Source: Bin87 sp965220505
GTDB taxonomy: Bacteria > Chloroflexota > Dehalococcoidia > Lucifugimonadales > UBA3495
Length of the DNA: 64,000 bases
Assembly (NCBI GenBank): GCA_965220505.1
Contig: CBDCQE010000003.1
Span: 124,001-188,000 of the forward strand
Direction: 5' to 3'
Below the pieces are notes generated by a model that was not told the origin of the DNA, made no database searches, and was given only the letters and a program-made list of their open reading frames with translations. The position numbers and the translations under genes are program-made. Of this stretch, positions 34,360-43,166 are shown piece after piece; the stretch's first letter is position 1, and each line of letters begins with the position of its first letter.

Positions 34360-35169
34360 CTAGACCCCGGCCGCAACCGGCTCCGGCGCTGCCACCGCGG
34401 CCTCGATGAACCGCAGCACCTCGAAGTTGAAGATGTCCGGCTTCTCGAAGTAGACGGAGTGGCCGGCCTCGGGCACCCGCAGCAGCCGCGCGCCGGGGAT
34501 GGCCCGCACGCCAGCCTCGATGACCTGCGGCGGCGAGATCTGGTCGTCCTCGCCCACGAAGAACAACGTAGGAACTTTGAGGTTCGCCAATTCGGCGGCG
34601 TTGGGTCCGGCCGCCATGCCGCCCGGCGGGGTGTGACGCGGCGGGTTGGTGCGCGACACCTGCAGGTACAGGTTAGCCAAGTTGGGATTACGTTGCACGA
34701 ACAGGGGAGCCACGGCACGGTATCCGATGTCTACGTTGGCGGCGGGGTTGGTCGCCTGCCGCTCCGCCCAGATGCGCTGCTGTTCCAGCACTTCCGGCAC
34801 GTTCATGCCGCCCACGGTGTCGGCCATCACCAGGCTCCTGACCCGGTGCGGGTAGGCCACGGCGAACCCCAGCATCGTCCGGCCGCCCATGGATTGCGCC
34901 ACCAGGTGCGCCGACTCGATCCCCAGGTGGTCCAGCAGGCCGCGCAGGTCGTCGACAAACGAGTTCGCGCCCGGCCCGTTGGGCACGTCATACGAGTGGC
35001 CAAAACCCCGATGGTCAAAAGTGACGCACCGGTACCGCTGGGAGAAGAAGGGTATCTGCTGCCACCAGCTCAGCAGGTTGCCGCCGGCGCCGTGGGCGAA
35101 CACGATGGCCTCGCCCTCGCCGTAGCTCTGGTAGTGCAGGTCAATTCCGTTGATTCGCGCGCTGCTCAC
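34360..35169 (-). CDS. Alpha/beta hydrolase
   Basis: A 269-residue alpha/beta hydrolase. The GTG start at 35169 follows AGAGGTGCAAC; the longer frame upstream is not protein-like. It has the oxyanion HG motif in IVFAHGAGGNLLSWW, the nucleophile elbow LVAQSMGGRTML, the acid in FFVGEDDQISPP and the catalytic His in PEAGHSVYFEKP. Substrate unknown; ring-cleavage product hydrolases and lactonases share this layout. No signal peptide. Confidence 0.9.
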   Translation of the reverse strand: MSSARINGIDLHYQSYGEGEAIVFAHGAGGNLLSWWQQIPFFSQRYRCVTFDHRGFGHSYDVPNGPGANSFVDDLRGLLDHLGIESAHLVAQSMGGRTMLGFAVAYPHRVRSLVMADTVGGMNVPEVLEQQRIWAERQATNPAANVDIGYRAVAPLFVQRNPNLANLYLQVSRTNPPRHTPPGGMAAGPNAAELANLKVPTLFFVGEDDQISPPQVIEAGVRAIPGARLLRVPEAGHSVYFEKPDIFNFEVLRFIEAAVAAPEPVAAGV

Positions 35170-35327
35170 GTTGCACCTCTGCGGAGTGTCGGTATGGGTA
35201 TGGGATGGGGGACGTAGTTCGCTCGCCCCCAAGTTTGGCATCGCCGGCCCACCGTGGCAATCCCGTATACCGGGCAACAGCCGGCGATGGATAGAATATT
35301 GTGATATTCGTCATCAATCTATATGCC

Positions 35328-35357
35328 TTGTACGCATACTTTCAAAAGGCGTAGAAT
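35328..35357 (+). promoter_or_regulatory. Candidate promoter of the MFS gene
   Basis: TTGTAC and TAGAAT with an 18-base spacer, about 60 bases before the MFS start at 35415 and immediately upstream of a perfect palindrome. Confidence 0.35.
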
Positions 35358-35362
35358 GCGGG

Positions 35363-35376
35363 CCGTTGCGCAACGG
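35363..35376. promoter_or_regulatory. Perfect palindrome, possible operator
   Basis: CCGTTGCGCAACGG is a perfect 14-base palindrome just after the candidate -10 and about 40 bases before the MFS gene, a position suited to a repressor site. Confidence 0.35.
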
Positions 35377-35414
35377 CAATCGTCGCGTTGCGCCGCTTTC
35401 CTTAACCAACCGCC

Positions 35415-36770
35415 ATGAGCAGTAACGCCGCACCGTCCGCCGGGCCACGCTCTCGCTTCCGCCGGCCCAACATCTACTACGGCTGGTACATCGTCGTCAT
35501 CACTGGCTTCGTGATGACCGTCGCCACGGTGCCCATGTTCCATGCGATGACGCTGTGGAATCCGGCGCTGGAAGCCCATTTCGGCTGGAAACGGGGCGCC
35601 CTGTCCATGGCCATGGCTTTGACGCGGATTGAAGGCGGGTTGATGGGCCCCATCGAAGGCTATCTCACCGACAAGCTGGGCGGTCGGAAGATGGTGCTGA
35701 TCGGGTTCATCATCCTGGGCTTCGGTTTCCTGGCTTTTTCCCAAATCGGCGCCGGATTCTGGCCGGTTTCGCCTCTTTACACCTTCTACTTCGCCTTCAT
35801 GGTGATGGCCCTGGGGCAGGGCATGGGCAGTTGGGTGCCCATGATGACCACCATCAACAACTGGTTCTCCCGGCGTATGGCAACCGCCATGGCTTGGGCC
35901 AACTGGATCAGCCGCGGCGGAGCTCTGATGGTAGTGCCCCTCATCGGATTGGGCATCAATAGCCCCATCGGATGGCAGGGTACTGCGTTGGTGGTCGCCG
36001 TAGTGGTGTTCGGCTCCGCCATTCCGCTCTCCCTGGTAATTCGCAACAAACCGGAGGACATGGGCCTGCAGATGGACGGAGAGGCCGAGCCAGCCGGCCG
36101 TGGGCGTGGCGGTCAGCGTGGCCCATCCGCGCCGCAGGGTTTGACGGCCCAGCAGGCGGTACGCACCGCGGCGTTCTGGCTCATCGCCGTAGGACACGGT
36201 CTGACCAGCATGATCATCCTGGCCATCATGACCCACCTGGGCCTGTTTTTGAACGACGCCGGGTTCGGGGGACATATCGCGCCGGTGGTCACCACCTATA
36301 CCTTCGTCGCCATGTGGGCGCAGCTGCTTGGCGGATACGTGGGCGACCGGTTCCCCAAGCGCGTCAGCATTTTCGTCTTCACCACGATTCAGGCCGGCGC
36401 CGTGGTCCTGTTGACCTTCAGCACCGACCTTTGGATGTTCTACGCATTCGCCGTCGCTTTCGGCCTGGGATTCGGCGGACGCAACCCGCTAACGACTTCA
36501 ATTCGGGGCGAGTACTTCGGACGGGGCAATTTCGGCAAAATCCTGGGCATCAGCACCATCCCAATGAATATTCTGCTGCTGGGGGCCGGCCCCTTCGCCG
36601 GTTACATGTACGACTGGCAGGGGTCCTACACCGTGGCTTTCCTGGTGCTGTCAGGGTTCAACTTCCTGGGCGGTATCTGCTTCCTGTTCGCCAAGCGTCC
36701 TCGCATCCCGACCGCCCCCGCGGCCGCCGTCCCCGTACCTGCTCCGGCGCCGGCCGGCGGCGACTCGTAG
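35415..36770 (+). CDS. MFS transporter
   Basis: A 451-residue 12-helix major facilitator protein. The N-terminal YYGWYIVVITGFVMTVATVP and the GYLTDKLGGRKMVLIG loop are typical of the oxalate/formate antiporter and monocarboxylate-like branch. A central hydrophilic loop at about residues 215-245 separates the two six-helix halves. It probably moves an organic anion; direction and substrate are unknown. Confidence 0.88.
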   Translation: MSSNAAPSAGPRSRFRRPNIYYGWYIVVITGFVMTVATVPMFHAMTLWNPALEAHFGWKRGALSMAMALTRIEGGLMGPIEGYLTDKLGGRKMVLIGFIILGFGFLAFSQIGAGFWPVSPLYTFYFAFMVMALGQGMGSWVPMMTTINNWFSRRMATAMAWANWISRGGALMVVPLIGLGINSPIGWQGTALVVAVVVFGSAIPLSLVIRNKPEDMGLQMDGEAEPAGRGRGGQRGPSAPQGLTAQQAVRTAAFWLIAVGHGLTSMIILAIMTHLGLFLNDAGFGGHIAPVVTTYTFVAMWAQLLGGYVGDRFPKRVSIFVFTTIQAGAVVLLTFSTDLWMFYAFAVAFGLGFGGRNPLTTSIRGEYFGRGNFGKILGISTIPMNILLLGAGPFAGYMYDWQGSYTVAFLVLSGFNFLGGICFLFAKRPRIPTAPAAAVPVPAPAPAGGDS

Positions 36771-36813
36771 CAGCGACCACGGCGCGGGACGGCCGCGCAC
36801 CGTACAAACGATT

Positions 36814-36838
36814 GAGGGCGGGTTCGGAACCCGCCCTC
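36814..36838. terminator. Bidirectional hairpin terminator
   Basis: A perfect 12-base stem (gagggcgggttc / gaacccgccctc) with a single-base loop lies between the convergent MFS and cyclophilin genes. A short T-containing tail follows. Confidence 0.6.
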
Positions 36839-36865
36839 GTCGGTTTGCGTCCGTGCCGTCGCCGG

Positions 36866-37402
36866 TCAGCCCAGGTCGGTCTCGGTGATCTCGATGTTCT
36901 GGATGGCCAGACGCTCCGTGGGCTGGGAGTTTTCGCCGCTGCGGCTCTGCCGGACCGGCGACGTGGCCAGCGCTTCCAGCACGTCGTCGCCGTCGGTGAG
37001 TTGCCCGAAGATGGTGTAGTTGGGCGGCAGGCCCACGTCCGCGCCGTGGACGATGAACCACTGGCTGCCGTTGGTGTTGGGGCCGGCGTTGGCCATGGCC
37101 AGGGTGCCGCGCGTGTACGAGCGCGTCACTTCCTCGTCGCGGAAGCGGTAGCCGGGTCCGCCGGTGCCGTCGCCGCGCGGGCAACCGCCCTGGATCATGA
37201 ACCCGTTGATTACCCGGTGGAACTGGTTGTCTTCGTAAAATCCGTCCCGCGCCAGGAAGACGAAGTTGTTGACGGTCAGCGGAGCCACTTCCGAAAGCAG
37301 CTCGACGGTCATATCGCCCTTGTCGGTCTTGATGATGGCGTGGTAGCGCTTGGTCCCTTCAATGACGAGGCCGGGCGAATTCTCATATTGCTTGGGGGGC
37401 AT
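36866..37402 (-). CDS. Cyclophilin-type peptidyl-prolyl isomerase
   Basis: A 178-residue single-domain cyclophilin, cytoplasmic (no signal). Active-site segments are FHRVINGFMIQGGCPRGDGTGGPGY near residues 66-90, then LAMANAGPNTNGSQWFIV near 105-122 with the expected Gln and Phe, and the LPPNYTIFGQLTDG segment near 130. It speeds proline isomerisation in protein folding. A TATAAT box on the minus strand lies 42 bases upstream, divergent from that of the asparaginase gene. Confidence 0.93.
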   Translation of the reverse strand: MPPKQYENSPGLVIEGTKRYHAIIKTDKGDMTVELLSEVAPLTVNNFVFLARDGFYEDNQFHRVINGFMIQGGCPRGDGTGGPGYRFRDEEVTRSYTRGTLAMANAGPNTNGSQWFIVHGADVGLPPNYTIFGQLTDGDDVLEALATSPVRQSRSGENSQPTERLAIQNIEITETDLG

Positions 37403-37443
37403 CTAATGTCTCCTGGTAGTCGTGGAGCGGATAAGTCCCGCCG

Positions 37444-37449
37444 ATTATA
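37444..37449 (-). promoter_or_regulatory. -10 box for the cyclophilin gene
   Basis: TATAAT on the minus strand, 42 bases before the cyclophilin start; only 28 bases separate it from the opposite -10 of the asparaginase gene. Confidence 0.45.
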
Positions 37450-37477
37450 CCCTACGGGCTACATTATCTACCGTTGC

Positions 37478-37483
37478 TATAAT
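37478..37483 (+). promoter_or_regulatory. -10 box for the asparaginase-family gene
   Basis: TTGCTATAATTCG: a TATAAT preceded by TTGC, 60 bases before the ATG at 37543. Confidence 0.45.
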
Positions 37484-37542
37484 TCGCGCCGACGACGTTC
37501 CGCGCCCTGATGCGTGATATCGCGCCCGACAAGGAGCCACCC

Positions 37543-38559
37543 ATGCCAAATCCCACCGTCCACATCATCGCCACCGGCGGCAGCATTGCCGGCGTCGGCC
37601 CCGACCGCATGGACTACACCCTTTACCCCGAGATCGGTGACCACCTGACCATTGACCAGAACCTGGCCCGCGTGCCGGAGATCGGCGACAACTTCGACAT
37701 CATCGCCGAGGACATGGTCAGCGTGGGCAGCACCGCCATCGGCCCGGCCAACTGGATCGCCCTGGCCGAACGCATCCACGCCATTGACCGCGACGAGCCG
37801 GACACCGCCGGCATCGTCATCACCCACGGCACGGCCACCCTGGAGGAGACCGCCTACTTTCTGCACCTGACCGTCAAGACCGAGCGCCCGGTGGTCATCA
37901 CCGGCGCCATGCGTCCGCCCACGTCCATCAGCACCGACGCCGACCTCAACCTGCTGGACGCCGTGCGCATCGCCGCCACGCCCGAGTCCGCCGGCATGGG
38001 TGTGCTCACCGTGCTCAACAACGAGATCCACTGCGCCCGCGAGGTCTACAAGGCCAACACCCTGCGCGTGGAAACCTTCAAGCCCAATGAGCTGGGTTTT
38101 CTCGGCTACGCCGACTCCGACCACCGCGTCGTCTTTTATCGCCGGCCCGTCCGCAAGCACACCACCGACACGCCCTTCCGCGTGGACGGCATGAGCGACC
38201 TGCCTCGGGTGGACATCGTGCACGCCTACGCCGGCGCGGACGGGATGCTCATCGACGCCGTGCGCGCCCACGCCGATCAAACGGGGCAACGCACCGGCCT
38301 CGTCCTGGCCGGCTTCGGCGCGGGCACCTTCCCGCCGGCGGTGATCTCGGCCGCTGAGGCCGCCGTGGCCGGCGGCATGCCCGTGGTCCTCGCCAGCCGA
38401 TCCAGCGCCGGTCGCGTGGTGATGACGCCGCGCAAGGAAGAGCAGGGATTCATCGTCTCCGACAACCTGATGCCGCAGAAGGCGCGGATCCTATTGATGC
38501 TGGGCTTGACCGTAACCCAGGACCGCGACGCGCTGCAAGAGATGTTCTACACCTACTAA
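37543..38559 (+). CDS. Asparaginase/glutaminase-family protein
   Basis: A 338-residue L-asparaginase-fold protein; the ATG at 37543 follows AAGGAGCCACCC. The nucleophile Thr is present in IIATGGSIAG, and the Lys of the second triad in CAREVYKANTLRVETF. The second signature reads VITHGTATLEETAYFL, where classical enzymes have HGTDT: the Asp that grips the substrate amino group is Ala. GAMRPPTSISTDADLNL is otherwise normal. The protein may act on a substrate lacking that amino group, or on another amide. No signal peptide, so cytoplasmic. Confidence 0.88.
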   Translation: MPNPTVHIIATGGSIAGVGPDRMDYTLYPEIGDHLTIDQNLARVPEIGDNFDIIAEDMVSVGSTAIGPANWIALAERIHAIDRDEPDTAGIVITHGTATLEETAYFLHLTVKTERPVVITGAMRPPTSISTDADLNLLDAVRIAATPESAGMGVLTVLNNEIHCAREVYKANTLRVETFKPNELGFLGYADSDHRVVFYRRPVRKHTTDTPFRVDGMSDLPRVDIVHAYAGADGMLIDAVRAHADQTGQRTGLVLAGFGAGTFPPAVISAAEAAVAGGMPVVLASRSSAGRVVMTPRKEEQGFIVSDNLMPQKARILLMLGLTVTQDRDALQEMFYTY

Positions 38560-38717
38560 TGGCATACGAACGCACGCGGGTCAGGAAATGTTCGGCATTG
38601 GTTGGTAGCTCTGTTGGAAGGACTTTTCAGACTGGGTTGCCGAGCCGGAAGTTGTTGGCTATGCTTGCGCGAACATCCGAGCCTGTAAAGAGATACCTAA
38701 TCTCAGCTGGAGGTCCC

Positions 38718-41120
38718 ATGCGACCCAATAAAGTCATCACGTCGCTGCTGGTCGTAGTCGTCTGCGCTTTGGCCACATCCGGCGTGTTCCTGTTCAACAA
38801 TGTTGGTTCCGACGGAGGCCGATGCCCTTCCGACTGGCCGGATCAGTCCTACGTGGGACCGCTGCTGAAATCCGATCACGGCACCATCGGCTACCAGGGT
38901 TTTCACACCGATGGAGAAGGCGAGGAGTGGTACATCATCCGGAGTTCCGACAGCAACGGGTACACCACCGTGCGCGCGTACGAGGCCGACGATAGCTATA
39001 GCGGCGGATATCGCGTAGGTTCGCCGGATGAGGTCTGCTACCTGATGGTCCGCCGATCCGAGGCCGAGGCCGACGCTGCTGAACCGAGCCAGGTGGTGTT
39101 CCAAAAAGAGCAGGAGGAGCCGGAACGGTTGTTGACTATGGCCCCGTCAGATGGGGACCAGGGCGGCACCGACCTCACGGAGGGTGACATGGTGGCCATT
39201 TTGGCTGCCGCGCTGGAGATCAGCCGGCACTCCGGTGCCTTGGTCGCCGCCGATCTGCCCACCTCCGCGCCCGAAATTCGCCAATATGCGGGCATGGTGA
39301 CCGCACGTGAAACCGCGATGAACGCGCAGCTGGCGACCCTGGCCGGAAGAGGCCATGACGCCCGTGTCGCCGAGATCCGAACCCTGGTGAACCGGCTGGT
39401 GTCCAACGCGAAGGCGATCCAGGCGGGAAGGCCCGCGTTGTTGCTCGCGCTGCAATCGGAAATCGGAATCAGAGATGACTTGACTCAGATCAATCGCAAC
39501 CAGTTGTTCCCGAACGCCGACGAGAGCATGGACGAACAGTTCTATAGCCTGGTATCCCGCCTGGATGACGGCTCGGCGAGTTCAGGAAATGCCTCCAGCG
39601 CTGACGTGTTGCGCTACACGCATCTGAGCAGCCTGTCGTCGAACGCGGTTTTGAGTCAGACCTTTTTGACGGTAGCCAGCCTGATGAGGGACCCGACATA
39701 CGTAGCGCGGATCCGGGAGTCGTACGACTCGGTTGCCGATCGAATCGGTCGTGACGTCGAGTATCTCGCAGCCACGGGCGACTCCAGCCTGGAGCAGATG
39801 GTTCTCCGCTACGCCAGACAGTCGCTCAACGCGGGCACCGGCAGCGGACCAGGCAACTACTTCGTCCGGTTGGAAAGCCGGCTCAAGCTGGTGGCAGCCG
39901 AAAACGACCGCATCGACGACAACGCGCACACCCTGGCCCGATTGCGGGATGAAATCGGTCGTCTAACCGCCGATGTCCTGGGGCGGGAGCACCCAACGCC
40001 CGAAACGATGCCCGAAACGGTCGTCGACAACCCCGGGGTCACGGATACCGAAGTGCGGTTTGGCCAGTCGGCAGCGCTGACGGGACCATCGGCGGTTCTG
40101 GGCACGCAGATGGAGATCTGAATTCGGGCGGCGTTCAGAGAGGCTAACGCGGCGGGAGGTGTGCATGGTCGCACTTTGAATCTCCTCCCTACGCTCGATG
40201 ATCGCTACGAACCCGACGCCGCGTTCGCAAACACCCAGAAGCTGATTGAAGAAGAGCAGGTGTTTGGCCTGATTGGAGCGGTGGGAACTCCAACCTCCCG
40301 GGCGGCGTCCCCGTTGGCAAACGCGGAAGGCGTGCCCTTCATCGCTCCGTTCACCGGCGCTCAACTGTTGCGCGACGATGCGTTGACCAACGTGCTCAAC
40401 CTGCGCGCCTCGTATCACCAGGAAACCAAGCGGATGGTGGAATACCTTGCCGGTCGTGGGCTTACCCAGGTGGCCGTGCTCTATCAGAACGATTCATACG
40501 GTGTGGACGGGCTGATGGGCGTGGAGCAGGCGCTGGACGGACATGGATTGGATCCGGTGGGGTCCTGGTATTACCGGCGCAACACCACCTCTGTGCAATC
40601 AGCGGTTTACCGCATAGCGGCCGCGGAGCCGCAGGCGGTGATCATCATCGGCGCCTCCGATCCGGCGGCCCAGGCGATCAAGCTGCTGCGCGAAAAGCTG
40701 GGTTCCGATACGATCTTCATGAATGTGTCTTTCGTGGGCAGCGACGCCCTGGCCGCAGAGCTCGCCACCCTTGGCGAATCAAGCGACAACGTGTTCTTCA
40801 CGCAGGTGGTGCCCCTGCCGGGCAATACCGATGATCCCCTCATTGCCAAATACCGGGCCGCCCTGACTGCGTATGACGCCCAGGCGGAGCATGGCTTCGT
40901 CTCGCTGGAGGGCTACCTGGCGGGACGCCTTGCCATCGAGGGTCTTGAACGTTGCGGCGCGAACGTCACCCGGACGTGCTTCCTGAACGCGGTCCAGACC
41001 GCCGGCGCCTTCGACCTGGACGGCTTCGAGCTGATGTTCGGCTCCACCGACAACCAGGGGTCTGACGCAGTGTTCCTGACTCAGATCGATGCGAACGGGG
41101 AGTACAGCGTGGTTCCGTAA
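38718..41120 (+). pseudogene. Receptor-type ABC solute-binding protein, interrupted by TGA
   Basis: The ATG at 38718 follows GGAGGTCCC. One frame of about 800 codons runs to 41120 except for a single TGA at 40119-40121. Residues 5-27 form a membrane anchor or signal. Residues 150-430 are helical, like a sensor or stalk domain. After that the type I periplasmic-binding fold begins (VRFGQSAALTGPSAVLGTQMEI, then stop). It resumes directly with IRAAFREANAAGGVHGRTLNL and continues through FGLIGAVGTPTSRAA and VAVLYQNDSYGVDG to the end. Homologues read through this point, so this is a nonsense mutation, a sequencing error or readthrough. An isolated 40161 start would lack the first strand. Confidence 0.75.
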
Positions 41121-41175
41121 CCTCGCGGGCTTCCCCTGATGCGCGGTTGAACTCGCGGCAGCCTCGGTCAATCCG

Positions 41176-41213
41176 AACTCCCCGTCTTCGAACTCGGTTG
41201 CGGGGAGTTTTCC
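41176..41213 (+). terminator. Intrinsic terminator after the receptor gene
   Basis: A 9-base stem AACTCCCCG / CGGGGAGTT with a 16-base loop, followed by TTTTCC, 55 bases after the receptor stop. Confidence 0.65.
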
Positions 41214-41272
41214 TTATGCTGGGTCACTGCATCCGTGCGAATCACGTGGCCGGGCGCCCTGGCTGACTGCGT

Positions 41273-41278
41273 TATAAT
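41273..41278 (+). promoter_or_regulatory. -10 box for the AlbA_2 gene
   Basis: GCGTTATAATGCGCC, 38 bases before the ATG at 41316; the same core occurs before the MFS gene at 43167 and the ABC gene at 54162. Confidence 0.45.
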
Positions 41279-41315
41279 GCGCCGTACATCCCGCAAGCAA
41301 CGGGAGTGCGCCGGC

Positions 41316-42785
41316 ATGATTCAAGAACGCGACGCCGCTTATCTGGCCGACTTGGTTGAAAATCTTCGCCGACTGCCCCACGAACCCGAGTGGGTGGAGT
41401 TCAAGGTCAACAACGCAACCGAGCCGCAGACGATTGGCGAGTACATATCAGCACTGGCCAACGCAGCCGCGCTGAACGAGCAAGACGCCGCTTACATGCT
41501 TTGGGGCATTGATGACGACAACCACGCTATCGTCGGCACGCGGTTCCGGCCGTCCACTGCAAAGCAAGGCAACGAACCCTTGGAAAGCTGGATGCGGCGT
41601 GGATTGACACCTCGGATAGATTTTCGTTTTCACGAAGTTGTGATTGCCGGAAACTGTGTAGTCGTGCTGGAAATTGAACCGACAAAGCAACAGCCTGTTG
41701 CTATCTTGGGAAGAGAATATATTCGTATTGGCGATGTCAAGACGGAGCTTCGTAACCATCCCGAAAAGGAACGCGCTCTGTGGAACCTTTCCGAAAGAGC
41801 AAGCTTTGAAGATGGAGTAGCCGCAGAGCGGTTGAGTGGTGACGACATCATTGGCAAACTCAATTATGGAGCGTACTTCAATCTACTCCAAAAACCAGTA
41901 CCGGAGAGTCTTGACTCCATCCTATACGAACTCGAGCAAGACCGGCTAATTGCGCCCTGTGCTGCCGGGGGCTGGAATATCACCAACTTGGGCGCCATCT
42001 TATTCGCCAACCGGCTTGGCGATTTTCGACGACTCGAGCGCAAATCTATCAGAGTCATTCAGTACCAGGGAGCCAGCCGAGCCGAATCCGTGGGCGAACG
42101 TCAGGGTTCTTGGGGTTACGCAGCAGGCTTCACTAATTTGATCAAATACATCAACGACAGAATATCCAATGAAACCATCGGGCAAGGATTGCGCCGGATA
42201 TTGCCTATGGTCCCTGAGTTAGCGGTGCGGGAGCTGGTAGCCAATGCGCTGATTCATCAGGATTTTTCGGTGACTGGAGCCGGGCCTATGGTTGAGGTCT
42301 TTGACGCCCGAGTTGAGATTACGAATCCTGGGGCACCGCTGGTAGACACACAGCGGTTCCTCGGCAGCCCGCCTAGATCGCGCAACGAAACGCTGGCGTC
42401 CATGATGCGTCGCATTGGCGTATGCGAGGAGCGCGGCAGCGGCATTGAGAAAGCTGTTTTAGCGGTGGAAGCAGAGTTGTTACCTGCGCCGCTGTTTGAA
42501 TCGGACGAAGGGTTCACACGGGCCGTGCTGTTCGCGCATAAAGATTTATCCGATATGGACCGTGCGGAACGAGTGCGCGCCTGCTACCTGCACGCCTGCC
42601 TGCATTACAAGCTGAACCAGCCGATGAACAACACGTCGCTGAGGGAACGGTTTGGCATTGCGAGCGACCACGTTGACCGGGCATCCCGACTGCTTAGAGA
42701 AGCTGTAGAAGATGGACTGATTGTCGTCCGAGACCCCGACGTTGGCAATAGGTTCCGCACGTATCTACCATTTTGGGCAGCATGA
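41316..42785 (+). CDS. AlbA_2/Schlafen-like, RecG-like transcriptional regulator-type protein
   Basis: A 489-residue protein. Residues 15-140 form an AlbA_2 (Schlafen-type) domain, with EWVEFKVNNATEPQTIGEYISALANAAAL and YMLWGIDDD as hallmarks. Residues 280-400 match the 'ATP-dependent DNA helicase RecG-related' C-terminal module (PELAVRELVANALIHQDF, a GHKL-like Asn-rich helix, and RNETLASMMRRIGVCEERGSGIEK). A winged-helix segment ends the protein. Such proteins are common in accessory regions and are thought to bind nucleic acid; some are tied to phage defence. The gene is more AT-rich than its neighbours, suggesting transfer. Confidence 0.85.
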   Translation: MIQERDAAYLADLVENLRRLPHEPEWVEFKVNNATEPQTIGEYISALANAAALNEQDAAYMLWGIDDDNHAIVGTRFRPSTAKQGNEPLESWMRRGLTPRIDFRFHEVVIAGNCVVVLEIEPTKQQPVAILGREYIRIGDVKTELRNHPEKERALWNLSERASFEDGVAAERLSGDDIIGKLNYGAYFNLLQKPVPESLDSILYELEQDRLIAPCAAGGWNITNLGAILFANRLGDFRRLERKSIRVIQYQGASRAESVGERQGSWGYAAGFTNLIKYINDRISNETIGQGLRRILPMVPELAVRELVANALIHQDFSVTGAGPMVEVFDARVEITNPGAPLVDTQRFLGSPPRSRNETLASMMRRIGVCEERGSGIEKAVLAVEAELLPAPLFESDEGFTRAVLFAHKDLSDMDRAERVRACYLHACLHYKLNQPMNNTSLRERFGIASDHVDRASRLLREAVEDGLIVVRDPDVGNRFRTYLPFWAA

Positions 42786-42786
42786 C

Positions 42787-42996
42787 TTTATTTGCACGCC
42801 ATTTGCAAATTCCCCGAAAATCCCGCGTTTTCCCCATGGAGTCGGCTTTTCCCTACGGGATGGACCGCTCGATTTTTATTTGCACGCCATTTGCAAATTC
42901 CCCGAAAATCCCGCGTTTTCCCCATGGAGTCGGCTTTTCCCTACGGGATGGACCGCTCGATTTTTATTTGCACGCCATTTGCAAATTCCCTGAAAT
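42787..42996. repeat. 88-bp tandem repeat, 2.4 copies
   Basis: Copies begin at 42787, 42875 and 42963 with TTTATTTGCACGCCATTTGC and are identical over the first two units; the third is cut short after about 34 bases. Each unit contains ATTTGCACGCCATTTGCAAAT (two ATTTGCA words) and a GAAAA/TTTTC mini-palindrome. A decayed fourth TTGCACGTTGCTTGCAAAA occurs near 43055-43075. The unit is not a multiple of three and lies wholly between genes. Confidence 0.9.
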
Positions 42997-43117
42997 CCGC
43001 AGGTTTCCATTCCATTAATCGCTCAGGTTCTACGGTGAATCGCGCGCGGTTTTGCTTGCACGTTGCTTGCAAAATCACCCGATACTGCTGGCGATGTGGA
43101 ATTGCGCCGCCGCCGTG

Positions 43118-43123
43118 TATAAT
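43118..43123 (+). promoter_or_regulatory. -10 box for the first tandem MFS gene
   Basis: GTGTATAATGCGCC, 44 bases before the MFS start at 43167, just downstream of the 88-bp repeats. Confidence 0.45.
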
Positions 43124-43166
43124 GCGCCAAATCCCGCCCCTGGCCACCATTTGAGGAGCGCAATAT

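Noticed and set aside
1676..41120. TGA recoding (Trp or selenocysteine) as an explanation of three in-frame TGA codons
   Set aside because: TGA is used as an ordinary stop in hen1, modB and herA among others, no SECIS-like hairpin was seen directly after the codons, and two of the three genes are decayed anyway.
42787..42996. CRISPR array
   Set aside because: The 88-bp units are identical along their whole length with no variable spacers, and no cas gene is present.
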